DNA of 35,090 bases from contig SBEG01000034.1 of the NCBI GenBank assembly GCA_009668975.1, positions 1-35,090 of the forward strand, written 5' to 3'. This stretch comes from Deltaproteobacteria bacterium. GTDB lineage: Bacteria; Desulfobacterota; Desulfuromonadia; Geobacterales; Geobacteraceae. A program made the position numbers and the translations under genes. Below the pieces are notes generated by a model. That model worked only from the letters and a program-made list of their open reading frames with translations. It had not been told where the DNA came from and made no database searches. Shown here one piece after another: positions 1 through 6,534 of this stretch (positions are counted from its first letter, which is position 1; each line of letters opens with the position of its first letter).

Positions 1-1
1 T

Positions 2-130
2 ATCGAGAACCGGACTGGCAGCGTCCCCACTCCGCTAGGCGCGGAGGACCTGCGCAATTGGGCTCGGGAATGGGGCGATCGCTTGTTTGAGCTGGAGATG
101 GGATTTATCAATCCCGGCGCCGCGATCTGA
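2..130 (+). CDS. C-terminal end of an unidentified protein (cut by window edge)
   Basis: An open frame enters from the left edge and runs 42 codons to a TGA at 128-130. The visible residues end in FELEMGFINPGAAI and include a Trp- and Arg-rich stretch (LRNWAREWGDRLF), an amphipathic, plausibly folded C-terminus. I do not recognise the family. The frame is supported only by its being open and protein-like in composition, because the start lies outside the window. The next gene on the same strand starts 115 bases later and has its own strong ribosome site, so co-transcription is possible but not shown. Confidence 0.4.
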   Translation: MENRTGSVPTPLGAEDLRNWAREWGDRLFELEMGFINPGAAI

Positions 131-245
131 TAATCGGTTGCTTTTAGAGGAAACTAAGAAAAGATAAACGATCGCAATTCTCCTGAAAGAATGGCTACAA
201 TAGAGGTAAGCGGTTTGCGGGAACTGGAAATTCAGGAGGTTTATA

Positions 246-1034
246 GTGCATCTCTCTAAGGTACATGAGCTGGAAATAGTTTCAACACTGGACGGAGCTA
301 CGGAGAAAGTACTCTTCTATAATCCTGAGGAGAAGAAACAAGTGCCGCTAGTGGTGGGTCTCCATACGTGGAGTTATGATCGCTTCAATCAAGTGGAGCA
401 GATGCTCCCTCTGTGCAAGAAAAGAGGATGGGCGCTGCTGCTGCCCGAGTTTCGCGGGCCGAATCTTTCCTCTAATCCACGTGCTCCGCAAGCCTGCGGT
501 TCGCTCCAGGCCCGGCAGGATATTCTGGATGCGTTGGACACCATTACCGCGGCATATGCCATCGACAGCGGAAAGATATTTCTCCTGGGCGGAAGTGGCG
601 GAGGACACATGGCGCTGCTGATGGCGGCCCATGCCCCCCGGCGCTGGAATGCGGTCAGTGCCTGGGTGCCGATCACCGATCTTGCTTCCTGGTACGGAGA
701 AAACCCTGAGTATGCGCCCCATGTTGACGCTTGTTGCGGCGGGAAGCCGGGTTCTGGAAATGAGACAGACCGGCAATACCGTGATCGTTCTCCCCTGAGT
801 TTCATCAAGGAGCTTTCGTCCGTAAATCTGTCCGTTCATCATGGCCGTCATGACTCGATTGTCCACTACAGCCACTCCTGGAAACTGGCCCTGGAACTGG
901 AAAAGCACGGTGCCGAAAGGTTTTGTTTCGAGATTTTCGATGGAGGGCACGACATCCATTACGACCGGGCCTTTGCTTGGTTTGACCGGCTCGCTGGAAG
1001 GGGAAAGGAATCCGGTGTAGCGCTGAGCGGCTGA
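246..1034 (+). CDS. alpha/beta hydrolase (prolyl oligopeptidase / dienelactone hydrolase-like)
   Basis: A 262-residue protein with the alpha/beta hydrolase layout. An N-terminal strand region holds VGLHTW. The nucleophile elbow LGGSGGGHMA (about residue 118) carries the likely catalytic Ser. The acid is probably the Asp of HHGRHDSIVH (about residue 200), and the base is the His of FDGGHDIHYD near the C-terminus. No signal peptide is visible, so it should be cytoplasmic. It probably cleaves an ester or peptide bond; the substrate cannot be read from sequence. The GTG start at 246 is chosen because a perfect AGGAGG (234-239) lies 6 bases upstream. The gene stands alone on the plus strand, with about 270 bases of promoter-like DNA before cysK. 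Family assignment is confident, precise substrate unknown. Confidence 0.85.
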   Translation: MHLSKVHELEIVSTLDGATEKVLFYNPEEKKQVPLVVGLHTWSYDRFNQVEQMLPLCKKRGWALLLPEFRGPNLSSNPRAPQACGSLQARQDILDALDTITAAYAIDSGKIFLLGGSGGGHMALLMAAHAPRRWNAVSAWVPITDLASWYGENPEYAPHVDACCGGKPGSGNETDRQYRDRSPLSFIKELSSVNLSVHHGRHDSIVHYSHSWKLALELEKHGAERFCFEIFDGGHDIHYDRAFAWFDRLAGRGKESGVALSG

Positions 1035-1137
1035 TTTCTGGTCTCCATGTTTTCGGCTGAAATATTTTTAGGTGGCTTGTTGTTGTAACTAGCTACATCC
1101 TGTAAATAACTACATTTATTTAGTTGGCAATTAATAG

Positions 1138-1219
1138 GTGTGACACTTTTTAATTATTGACAGTTTTAGTTCAATATTGTACTTTTTAAAAAATAGTTGT
1201 CACACTATTTTTTGTGTCA
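1138..1219 (+). promoter_or_regulatory. cysK control region: candidate promoter with repeated GTGTGACA-type half-sites
   Basis: A perfect -35 hexamer TTGACA (1157-1162) is followed after 17 bases by a weak -10 TACTTT (1180-1185). It is flanked by inverted copies of one motif: GTGTGACAC at 1138-1146 (itself a dyad) and TGTCACAC at 1198-1205, with a further TGTGTCA at about 1213-1219. Half-sites on both sides of a promoter suggest an operator for a regulator of sulfur metabolism. The Rrf2 protein encoded at 2942 is an obvious candidate, but that is inference. The start of transcription has not been mapped. Confidence 0.35.
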
Positions 1220-1307
1220 AAAGAATAGTCTTTCAGAAAATCTAATCACCAATACTCGTTTAACCGGTTTTTCTGCTGTGCATTTAATCAAGGCAAAGGA
1301 GTCCATC

Positions 1308-2267
1308 ATGAGCAAGATCTACGACGACAATTCCCTTTCCATCGGAAACACACCCCTGGTGCGTCTCAATAAGATTACCGCCGGAGCAGGGGCTACAGTT
1401 CTGGCAAAGATTGAAGGTCGAAATCCCGCCTATTCGGTCAAATGCCGCATCGGCGCCAACATGATCTGGGACGCCGAACAGCGTGGAGTCTTGAAACCAG
1501 GAGTGGAGATTGTCGAGCCCACCAGCGGAAATACAGGAATTGCACTCGCGTATGTGGCCGCGGCACGGGGATACAAGCTGACCCTGACCATGCCGGAAAC
1601 CATGAGCATTGAACGGCGGCGAGTGCTGGCCCATCTTGGTGCCACCCTGATTCTTACACCAGGCGCTCTAGGGATGAAAGGAGCAATCGCGAAGGCAGAG
1701 GAGATTGCGGCCTCCGAACCGGGAAAATATTTTCTGCCCCAGCAGTTCAAAAACCCGGCTAACCCGGCTATCCACGAGCAGACCACCGGACCGGAAATCT
1801 GGGACGACACGGATGGCGGAATCGACGTACTGGTGGCTGGTGTCGGCACAGGCGGAACTATTACCGGGGTTTCCCGGTATATCAAGAACCAGAAGGGGAA
1901 GCAAATTATCTCCGTGGCAGTGGAACCTTCGGAAAGCCCGGTCATCAGTCAGCACCTGGCAGGTCAGCCCCTCCAGCCGGGGCCGCATCGCATTCAGGGG
2001 ATTGGCGCCGGGTTCATTCCTGACACCCTTGATCTCTTGGTTGTCGACCGGGTGGAGCAGATAAGCAGCGACGAAGCAATCACTATTGCCCAAAAGCTGG
2101 CTAAGGAAGAAGGCATCCTGGTGGGAATTTCCTGTGGAGCGGCAGTTGCGGCTGCCTTACGGCTGGCGAACGACGCAGATTTTGTCGGGAAGACCATTGT
2201 GGTAGTGCTTCCTGACGGTGCCGAACGGTATCTATCTACCCCCCTTTTCAACGATCAGGAGATATGA
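1308..2267 (+). CDS. cysK: cysteine synthase A (O-acetylserine sulfhydrylase)
   Basis: A 319-residue PLP enzyme that makes L-cysteine and acetate from O-acetylserine and sulfide, the last step of sulfur assimilation in the cytoplasm. It closely follows E. coli CysK: the PLP lysine is in NPAYSVKCRIGANMIWD, the substrate loop is EPTSGNTGIALAYVAAARGY, and the phosphate-binding glycine loop is GVGTGGTITGVSRYI. GIGAGFIP and a C-terminal GERYLST-type motif (GAERYLSTPLF) are also present. Length is normal for the family. ATG 1308 is chosen because AAAGGAG lies 6 bases upstream and the family starts at MSKIY; longer upstream in-frame codons have no homology. The stop overlaps the start region of the DUF2292 gene (ATGATGA), so the two are translationally coupled. 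Confidence 0.96.
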   Translation: MSKIYDDNSLSIGNTPLVRLNKITAGAGATVLAKIEGRNPAYSVKCRIGANMIWDAEQRGVLKPGVEIVEPTSGNTGIALAYVAAARGYKLTLTMPETMSIERRRVLAHLGATLILTPGALGMKGAIAKAEEIAASEPGKYFLPQQFKNPANPAIHEQTTGPEIWDDTDGGIDVLVAGVGTGGTITGVSRYIKNQKGKQIISVAVEPSESPVISQHLAGQPLQPGPHRIQGIGAGFIPDTLDLLVVDRVEQISSDEAITIAQKLAKEEGILVGISCGAAVAAALRLANDADFVGKTIVVVLPDGAERYLSTPLFNDQEI

Positions 2268-2452
2268 TGAACCGAAACACCGCAGCACCGGTTCTTCATC
2301 CGGACCTGGAGCGCGAAATCAGGGAGGCGCTCGTTTCGATCCGCTTCGGGACGGTTACCCTGGTGGTGCAGGACGGTCGGGTAATTCAGCTAGACAAGAG
2401 CGAAAAGATCCGACTTGCCGGACCGACCTTTCGAGACGGAGGGGGGATTTGA
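2267..2452 (+). CDS. DUF2292 / YezD-family small protein
   Basis: A 61-residue protein matching the DUF2292 (YezD) family. Its core reads IREALVSIRFGTVTLVVQDG, followed by RVIQLDKSEKIRL, a small beta-rich domain usually found next to sulfur-assimilation genes. Its biochemical role is not established. Two adjacent ATGs are possible. ATG 2267 has AGGAG (2257-2261) at 5 bases, whereas ATG 2264 would leave only 2, so 2267 is preferred. It overlaps the cysK stop codon, implying translational coupling and shared control with cysteine synthesis. A terminator follows at 2495-2527, closing a two-gene operon. Confidence 0.85.
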   Translation: MNRNTAAPVLHPDLEREIREALVSIRFGTVTLVVQDGRVIQLDKSEKIRLAGPTFRDGGGI

Positions 2453-2494
2453 TCTCTGCCAATGAGCTTTGCTTAATCATCCGGTAAGACAGGA

Positions 2495-2527
2495 GGCCAG
2501 ACAGGAATTTTCCTGTTTGGTCTTTTT
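2495..2527 (+). terminator. Rho-independent terminator after cysK-DUF2292
   Basis: A 13-base arm starting GGCCAGACAGGAA pairs with TTCCTGTTTGGTC (two G-U/mismatch positions) around a 2-base loop, followed by a run of five T (2523-2527). It lies 43 bases after the DUF2292 stop, in the expected place. Confidence 0.75.
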
Positions 2528-2941
2528 GCAACGAAATCTCCTTTCAAAGTTACGGGCAAATGTCTTGCGCCTGGTGTCGAATTTTTCAATGTCCAACCGT
2601 AATAGCACACAATTTAAATAAGGAACAATTTGTAATTCTTTATTCTATTGGTTGACAAAAATTGATTACTATGTAAAAACGACATGATCAAGGTAAACAG
2701 AGTTCTAGTCTAAGCGATTTTGGGTAAAAAAGCTGTTTATTATTACGAATCTTGTCGTCGAAATTTACAGGTGAAGTCAGTACCTGAAGCCGAATTCCAG
2801 AGAATGATACTTGATAATTGTTGTCCTGGAGACTCTGTCATTTACACCACGCAAAGAAATCGCTCCAGGTAGGAATTTCGCCGAGTCTCGATAGATTGCC
2901 GGCGATTATGTCAGATCTGACGTAATCAGAGGAGGAACAGC
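2528..2941 (+). other. 414-bp intergenic region upstream of the Rrf2 gene
   Basis: AT-rich DNA without a convincing gene. A perfect -35 TTGACA at 2652-2657 with TAAAAA 16 bases downstream (2674-2679) is the best promoter candidate for the regulator gene. It would leave a leader of roughly 250 bases. The leader contains short dyads, such as TCAGATCTGA near 2910, but no riboswitch that I recognise. The Rrf2 start is preceded by GAGGAGGAACAGC. Autoregulation, common in this family, would fit, but no operator can be assigned by eye. Confidence 0.4.
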
Positions 2942-3409
2942 GTGAGACTATCTACTAAAAGTCGTTACGGCGTGCGTGCTCTTTTTGATATGGCTTACAA
3001 TTCTGGGACTTGCCCGGTCAAGATCATGGATATATCACGCAGACAGGGAATTTCACCTCGTTACTTGGAACAGATTTTTCAAAGTCTCAAGAAGGCGGGG
3101 ATATTGAAAAGCAGAAGAGGTTCCCTTGGAGGATACTACCTCGCCAGAATGCCGGAACAGATAACAATCAAAGAAATATTGGAAGCTGCCGAAGGCGATA
3201 CGCTGCTTGTTGACTGCCTTAACAAGCGAAATGGTCAAAAATCCCCCTGTAAATTTGATACTAAATGCGTCACGCAAACGGTCTGGCATGATGCAACGGA
3301 AACGCTCGATGAATATTTTTCCGAAACTACATTAAAATCTTTATGCGAAAAGGCTAAATCTATGGGAATCCCAAAAGACTATGATCACCGTTTTAGCTAT
3401 GACATCTGA
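2942..3409 (+). CDS. Rrf2-family transcriptional regulator with three cysteines (IscR/CymR-like)
   Basis: A 155-residue Rrf2 protein. The N-terminal winged helix starts MRLSTKSRYGVRALFDMA, and the recognition-helix region ISPRYLEQIFQSLKKAGILKSRRGSLGGYYLA (about 37-69) is typical. Cysteines C92, C103 and C109 fall in the segment where IscR binds its [2Fe-2S] cluster, but the spacing (10 then 5 residues) differs from E. coli IscR (5 and 5). It could therefore be an Fe-S sensor or a CymR/IscR variant. The GTG start at 2942 follows GAGGAGGAACAGC. No isc or suf genes are in the window. Its position after cysK-DUF2292 suggests control of cysteine/sulfur metabolism; this is inferred. Two terminator-like hairpins lie downstream. 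Confidence 0.9.
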   Translation: MRLSTKSRYGVRALFDMAYNSGTCPVKIMDISRRQGISPRYLEQIFQSLKKAGILKSRRGSLGGYYLARMPEQITIKEILEAAEGDTLLVDCLNKRNGQKSPCKFDTKCVTQTVWHDATETLDEYFSETTLKSLCEKAKSMGIPKDYDHRFSYDI

Positions 3410-3729
3410 ATTTAACTTTTAAGTCCCCAAGGTAGGTCCTTCTTCATTTCTGATGCCTGCGCCCTTGCCAGTCAATAGCTAGTTTATGCGAAAGGCAAAT
3501 CTAATCTCTGTTTCAGGCTTGATCTTCATACCGATGGCGCGCTTGGATTTCTTTAGTTGCGCTTTGCGATAGGTCTGCTTCAATAGATTTCTTGGACAAC
3601 TTATGAAACTTTCTCCAATTCACCATGATGCCGTTTGCCGTTAAATCGGGCCTATGCCCCGAGAGCCTAAGCTCGGCTCTTGCCGCCATTGGTTTTGCTT
3701 TGTTCTGCGACTTACCATGACGTGAAGCG
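3410..3729. other. 320-bp intergenic DNA with no clear gene
   Basis: No gene-like frame with homology is recognisable. The minus strand contains an open stretch (about 3730 down to 3515) rich in Lys/Arg/Ser, including KPMAARAELRLSG and KFHKLSKKSIEADLS. It has no start with a ribosome site and no family I know, and could be gene debris. A short dyad, AGAGCC...GGCTCT, lies at about 3662-3680. Confidence 0.3.
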
Positions 3730-3760
3730 AGGCCATATACGAAAAGGTGTGGCCTTTTTT
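3730..3760 (+). terminator. Terminator-like hairpin, copy 1 (GGCCATA type)
   Basis: AGGCCATA pairs with TGTGGCCT (G-U tolerant) around an A-rich loop, followed by six T. The same design recurs at 3841-3873 and 13085-13115, so this is one member of a terminator repeat family. It lies 320 bases after the Rrf2 stop. Confidence 0.6.
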
Positions 3761-3802
3761 ATTCCTCAAGTCAGGTTCCGACTTCGTCTGAAATACCGAC
3801 AA

Positions 3803-3839
3803 AAGTTCGAAGTTCGTCCACTATGGGGAGCCAAAATTC
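3803..3839 (+). repeat. Conserved module ahead of terminator hairpin
   Basis: The segment AGTTCGAAGTTCGTCCAC followed by TATGGGGAGCCAAAATTC directly precedes the hairpin at 3841. A clearly related version lies before the hairpin at 30732 (AGTTCGAGTTTGTCGAC, then TATGGAGCGCCAAAATC). A partial copy (AGTCCGAAGTTCGTTCAC) lies at 3921-3938. The hairpins are therefore embedded in a longer repeated unit rather than being independent terminators. Confidence 0.5.
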
Positions 3840-3840
3840 A

Positions 3841-3873
3841 AAGACCATATCCGAATAGGGTATGGCCTTTTTT
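3841..3873 (+). terminator. Terminator-like hairpin, copy 2 (GGCCATA type)
   Basis: AAGACCATA pairs with TATGGCCTT (one G-U) around CCGAATAGG, followed by a T run at 3868-3873. It is a near copy of the hairpins at 3730 and 13085. Confidence 0.6.
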
Positions 3874-3994
3874 ATTGGTGCGCCAGGAATAGGATCCGTT
3901 TTCTTTTGTAATAACTTCAATAGTCCGAAGTTCGTTCACGACAGGTAACCGACCCAGCTGAAGACGATGAACTCTTTGAAATGAACACTCGGTT

Positions 3995-4159
3995 CTAGGA
4001 GCCTGTCGGACGTAGGGTACATCTGCTGCAAATCCGTCTGGACGGCCCATATTTCGCCGCTTTTTTTGGCAATAGAACAACTATCCTGCAAAATCGAGAA
4101 AATCTGTCCTCGACCAGCCGTATTTTTGCTACGATTTTCCAAGTCCGACAGATTCCTGG
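3995..4159 (+). repeat. Inverted-repeat-bounded element, family 1, copy A (~165 bp, MITE-like)
   Basis: Bounded by CTAGGAGCCTGTCGGAC (3995-4011) and GTCCGACAGATTCCTGG (4143-4159), which are imperfect inverted repeats of each other sharing a perfect CTGTCGGAC core. The interior is non-coding and nearly identical to 6279-6441 (same order and orientation, a few substitutions and small indels). Examples are the shared blocks CTGCAAATCCGTC, GCCGCTTTTT and AAAATCTGTCCTCG. It has the structure expected of a small non-autonomous mobile element. I recall similar sequences in Geobacter genomes but cannot check. Confidence 0.75.
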
Positions 4160-4381
4160 AGATTTAATGATATTCTGAATAATTGCAGTTCAGGTCCGAA
4201 CCGTTCGGGTGAGCCCCGAAATATATTTTTTACCTGGGAACAATTCAGCGCGTCCGACTGTCTCATTTGCTGAACGCACAAAAAAATCCGCGACAGCAAA
4301 TTAGACCAAAGGAGTCCGGCTTGAAAAAAAGATCCCTGAAACTGCGCAGTATGTTTCAGCTCAATATCGGAGGGAGCAGCC
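4160..4381 (+). promoter_or_regulatory. Leader region of the 4382 gene
   Basis: 222 bases of AT-rich DNA between element copy A and the membrane-protein gene. A hairpin-forming GGTCCGAACCGTTCGG-type segment lies near 4194-4210. No clear -35/-10 pair can be chosen by eye. The region ends with a good ribosome site and an upstream micro-ORF, described separately. Confidence 0.25.
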
Positions 4382-4416
4382 ATGGAGATGGCCGAACCGC
4401 GGGCCGCGGTACTTGA
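4321..4416 (+). CDS. possible 31-residue upstream ORF (TTG start)
   Basis: A TTG at 4321 lies 6 bases after a strong AAAGGAG (4308-4314) and opens 31 codons, MKKRSLKLRSMFQLNIGG and onward. The frame ends at a TGA after the start codon of the next gene (4382), which it overlaps by 35 bases in another frame. The peptide is basic and shows no known domain. It may be a leader peptide affecting translation of the membrane protein, or chance. Only the ribosome site and spacing support it. Confidence 0.2.
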   Translation: MKKRSLKLRSMFQLNIGGSSHGDGRTAGRGT

Positions 4417-4891
4417 TAAAAGAATGGGACTCATCGCGCGTTGTGCATTTTCTGTTGGGATGGCATCGCATGTCTGCGGTCTTGTTATCTATGACGACTT
4501 CCCCTTTCTTTATTTCTTTTCAGCGCTAGCCCTCTCTGTCGGTTACTACGCGCGCTTACTAATGAAAGGATATCGGCCGCTCCGCCAACCTGCATTCTAC
4601 GGCATGGTCTTTGTCCTATCCTTGCCCGTTATCGGGCCTGTAGCCGGTTTTCAGCAGATATGGGCCATGCCCCGCAGCGGCGGCAATGCGGATAAGCAAA
4701 AAAAGAGACTGACAACGCAGTTAACGCTCGGACTCTTTGCCATATTCATCATCGTCATTGTTCTTATGGTACCGTCATTGACGGATGAGATATGGAGAGT
4801 GCGCATACTCTTAGCCGCTCTGGTTGTCTCAGTCACTGCCGTTTCGTTGGCTATACGTAAGGCGAGAAGAATCGAGAGGAAAGGGCGTTGA
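4382..4891 (+). CDS. multi-spanning membrane protein of unknown function
   Basis: A 169-residue protein with about five hydrophobic segments: roughly residues 17-36, 41-60, 72-90, 112-132 and 138-157. A basic cytoplasmic-looking tail (RKARRIERKGR) follows. The loop PRSGGNADKQKKR is polar. I do not recognise a family. The ATG at 4382 follows GGAGGGAGCAGCC, a good ribosome site. The next gene starts 75 bases later on the same strand, so the two are probably co-transcribed. The pair is bracketed by direct copies of repeat family 1 (3995 and 6279), which may mean that it arrived or moved as a unit. Confidence 0.7.
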   Translation: MEMAEPRAAVLDKRMGLIARCAFSVGMASHVCGLVIYDDFPFLYFFSALALSVGYYARLLMKGYRPLRQPAFYGMVFVLSLPVIGPVAGFQQIWAMPRSGGNADKQKKRLTTQLTLGLFAIFIIVIVLMVPSLTDEIWRVRILLAALVVSVTAVSLAIRKARRIERKGR

Positions 4892-4966
4892 GGCGAACAC
4901 CCGCAGACAGCTTCAAGAACAAACGGATGGCCATATTGAAGAGATCATTTTTGAGGAGCGGCTACG

Positions 4967-5983
4967 ATGAGAAAAATATTCTTTCCGGTTTTCATACTCT
5001 GCATATCGGTTTTAGCCCAGGAAGCTTGTGCAGATAATTCTCACGGCCCGCGGCAGACTGGAGAAGAGGTCCTGGATGAACTGCTCCTGGGCCGAAACAA
5101 GTTTGTTATGAGTGTTGGAAGCAACGGATGTACGGCAAAGAGTTCTTTCACGGTGGCTGTAAAAAAGGAGGAAGGTTTAACTCCGGACTCGCCGCATTAT
5201 GCTCTCAGCATAAAAAGGGTAAAAGCTGATGAATGCAAAGCCATTGTTGAAGGGGGCACATTGGTCCTGTTCGACCTGGAAAAAGATCTTGGGATAAAAG
5301 GAAGATTCACCTATTCCGTGACAAACCAGGTCTATTCATCATCCGGCGACCGGATGCGGGATGAGTCTTTATGGTCCATGATTGAAAAAAACCTCACCTT
5401 CAACCTTTCCGCAATGAAGGAAATAAGGCCTGAGCCGTATGAAACATTTGTGATGGACCACGGATATTTTACCTGCCTGATACCGACAAAGTGGCAACGG
5501 GAAAGGGATACAGGAGCGGATGAAAAAGCCGGTATTTTTGAAATCAAACTGACAAAACCGGACAAGGCAAAACCTGTGGACGGCGAAAAGTATTTCGTTC
5601 CTGATCCGGTTATTTATGTGGGATTTTACACCGCAAAGAACATGCAGGGAAAAACCTATGAAAGCTTTATCAAGGACTATGAAGCACTTTCGAAAAAGCG
5701 CAAGAACAGTGAAAAATCCCGATATGAATCAGCAAAAAAATTCAGTTTTACTGGTAGAGAGGCAATACATTACCATTATGAAGTGTATCAGGAGGTACCG
5801 AGAGGGCCGTTGTTTGCTACAAAATATTGGCTCAAGGCGAGATTCATTGTGGTAAAGGCAAAGAGTAACGGCTTTTTTGTTCTGGCCTACAAGAGTCCCG
5901 CTGAATTTTATGACCAGTTTCTTCCTGTTTTTGAAGAGGTGGTAAATTCATTCAAAACAAAAGATACGGAGGATTTCCAATGA
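4967..5983 (+). CDS. secreted protein of unknown function, possibly PsbP/DUF1795-like C-terminal domain
   Basis: A 338-residue protein. A Sec signal peptide is clear (MRKIFFPVFILCISVLAQEACA, cleavage near residue 22), so it acts in the periplasm or outside. The middle region (about 25-150) is beta-rich with two or three Cys. The C-terminal half (about 160-330) has the pattern GYFTCLIPTKWQRE, then VGFYTAKNMQGKTYESFIKD, then GREAIHYHYEVY, and ends in PVFEEVVNSFK. That order (surface strand, central helix, final SFK helix) resembles the PsbP/DUF1795 fold, but the match is by eye only. The ATG at 4967 follows GAGGAGCGGCTAC. A further micro-ORF is coupled to its stop. Confidence 0.7.
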   Translation: MRKIFFPVFILCISVLAQEACADNSHGPRQTGEEVLDELLLGRNKFVMSVGSNGCTAKSSFTVAVKKEEGLTPDSPHYALSIKRVKADECKAIVEGGTLVLFDLEKDLGIKGRFTYSVTNQVYSSSGDRMRDESLWSMIEKNLTFNLSAMKEIRPEPYETFVMDHGYFTCLIPTKWQRERDTGADEKAGIFEIKLTKPDKAKPVDGEKYFVPDPVIYVGFYTAKNMQGKTYESFIKDYEALSKKRKNSEKSRYESAKKFSFTGREAIHYHYEVYQEVPRGPLFATKYWLKARFIVVKAKSNGFFVLAYKSPAEFYDQFLPVFEEVVNSFKTKDTEDFQ

Positions 5984-6052
5984 ATGAGTTTTGGGACGTA
6001 TCAGGTTTCCCATGACCGGATTCAGGAAAAAATCAAATTGGCAGGAGAATAA
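5984..6052 (+). CDS. possible 22-residue ORF coupled to the 4967 gene
   Basis: ATG 5984 opens 22 codons (MSFGTYQVSHDRIQEKIKLA plus GE) and lies one base after the TGA of the preceding gene. A strong GGAGGA (5969-5974) within that gene is well placed for this ATG (10 bases) or for ATG 5980 in another frame, which gives only 11 codons. A ribosome site inside the preceding gene suggests that a downstream gene once existed or that a very small protein is made. The residue pattern looks like the start of a helical protein, so a truncated gene is my preferred reading. Confidence 0.3.
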   Translation: MSFGTYQVSHDRIQEKIKLAGE

Positions 6053-6087
6053 GTTTTGCAGTGCTCGTTCGGGGAGCGAAAAGTATC

Positions 6088-6127
6088 ATGGCCGATTTCT
6101 TCAATGAAATTGGCCATTTGTTTTTTG
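6088..6127 (+). terminator. Rho-independent terminator (GGCCGATTTC type)
   Basis: ATGGCCGATTTC (6088-6099) pairs with GAAATTGGCCAT (6106-6117, one wobble) around a 6-base loop, followed by TTTGTTTTTT. The left arm is the same as the inner part of the hairpin at 30732, and both are preceded by a GGAGCG-type segment, which links them to the terminator-module family. Confidence 0.75.
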
Positions 6128-6278
6128 CCTGCACAACCTGCTGGCTGACTCATAATTATCGCCCGTGATATCGGAATGTTAGAAGTTTTGAAGTGTGTCA
6201 GACGGTCCGTGGCGTTGTCTGCAAGAACCTTTCGCCTACATCTTCACACAGCGGTGGGGGTTGCCCCTTAAGCTAAAG

Positions 6279-6441
6279 CAGCCTGTCGGACTTAAGGCGA
6301 TTCTACTGCAAATCCGTCCGGACGGTCCATATTTTGCCGCTTTTTGGCCTATAAAACAACTATTGCCCTGTAAAATCGACAAAATCTGTCCTCGCCCAGC
6401 CGAATTTTCGCTTCGACTTCCAAAATCCGACAGGTTCCTGG
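6279..6441 (+). repeat. Inverted-repeat-bounded element, family 1, copy B
   Basis: Second copy of the element at 3995-4159, in the same orientation. The ends CCTGTCGGA (6282-6290) and TCCGACAGG (6426-6434) are perfect inverted repeats; the right side continues TTCCTGG as in copy A. No coding capacity. Together with copy A it forms 2.1-kb-spaced direct repeats around the genes at 4382-6052. It lies about 95 bases upstream of the chemotaxis-type gene and may contribute promoter sequence: a TATACT at 6494-6499 follows it, but without a good -35. Confidence 0.75.
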
Positions 6442-6534
6442 GAACTTCTATCAGCTGCAGAAGAAAACGATAAGCAAGCAACGAATGGAGGGGTATACTT
6501 ACAAGCGGGCGTTTTGCCGCCTGAGGGGGTTCTC

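Noticed and set aside
3515..3730. Minus-strand open stretch that might be a transposase remnant
   Set aside because: Basic composition is suggestive, but no DDE or other transposase motif could be identified, and no terminal repeats border it.
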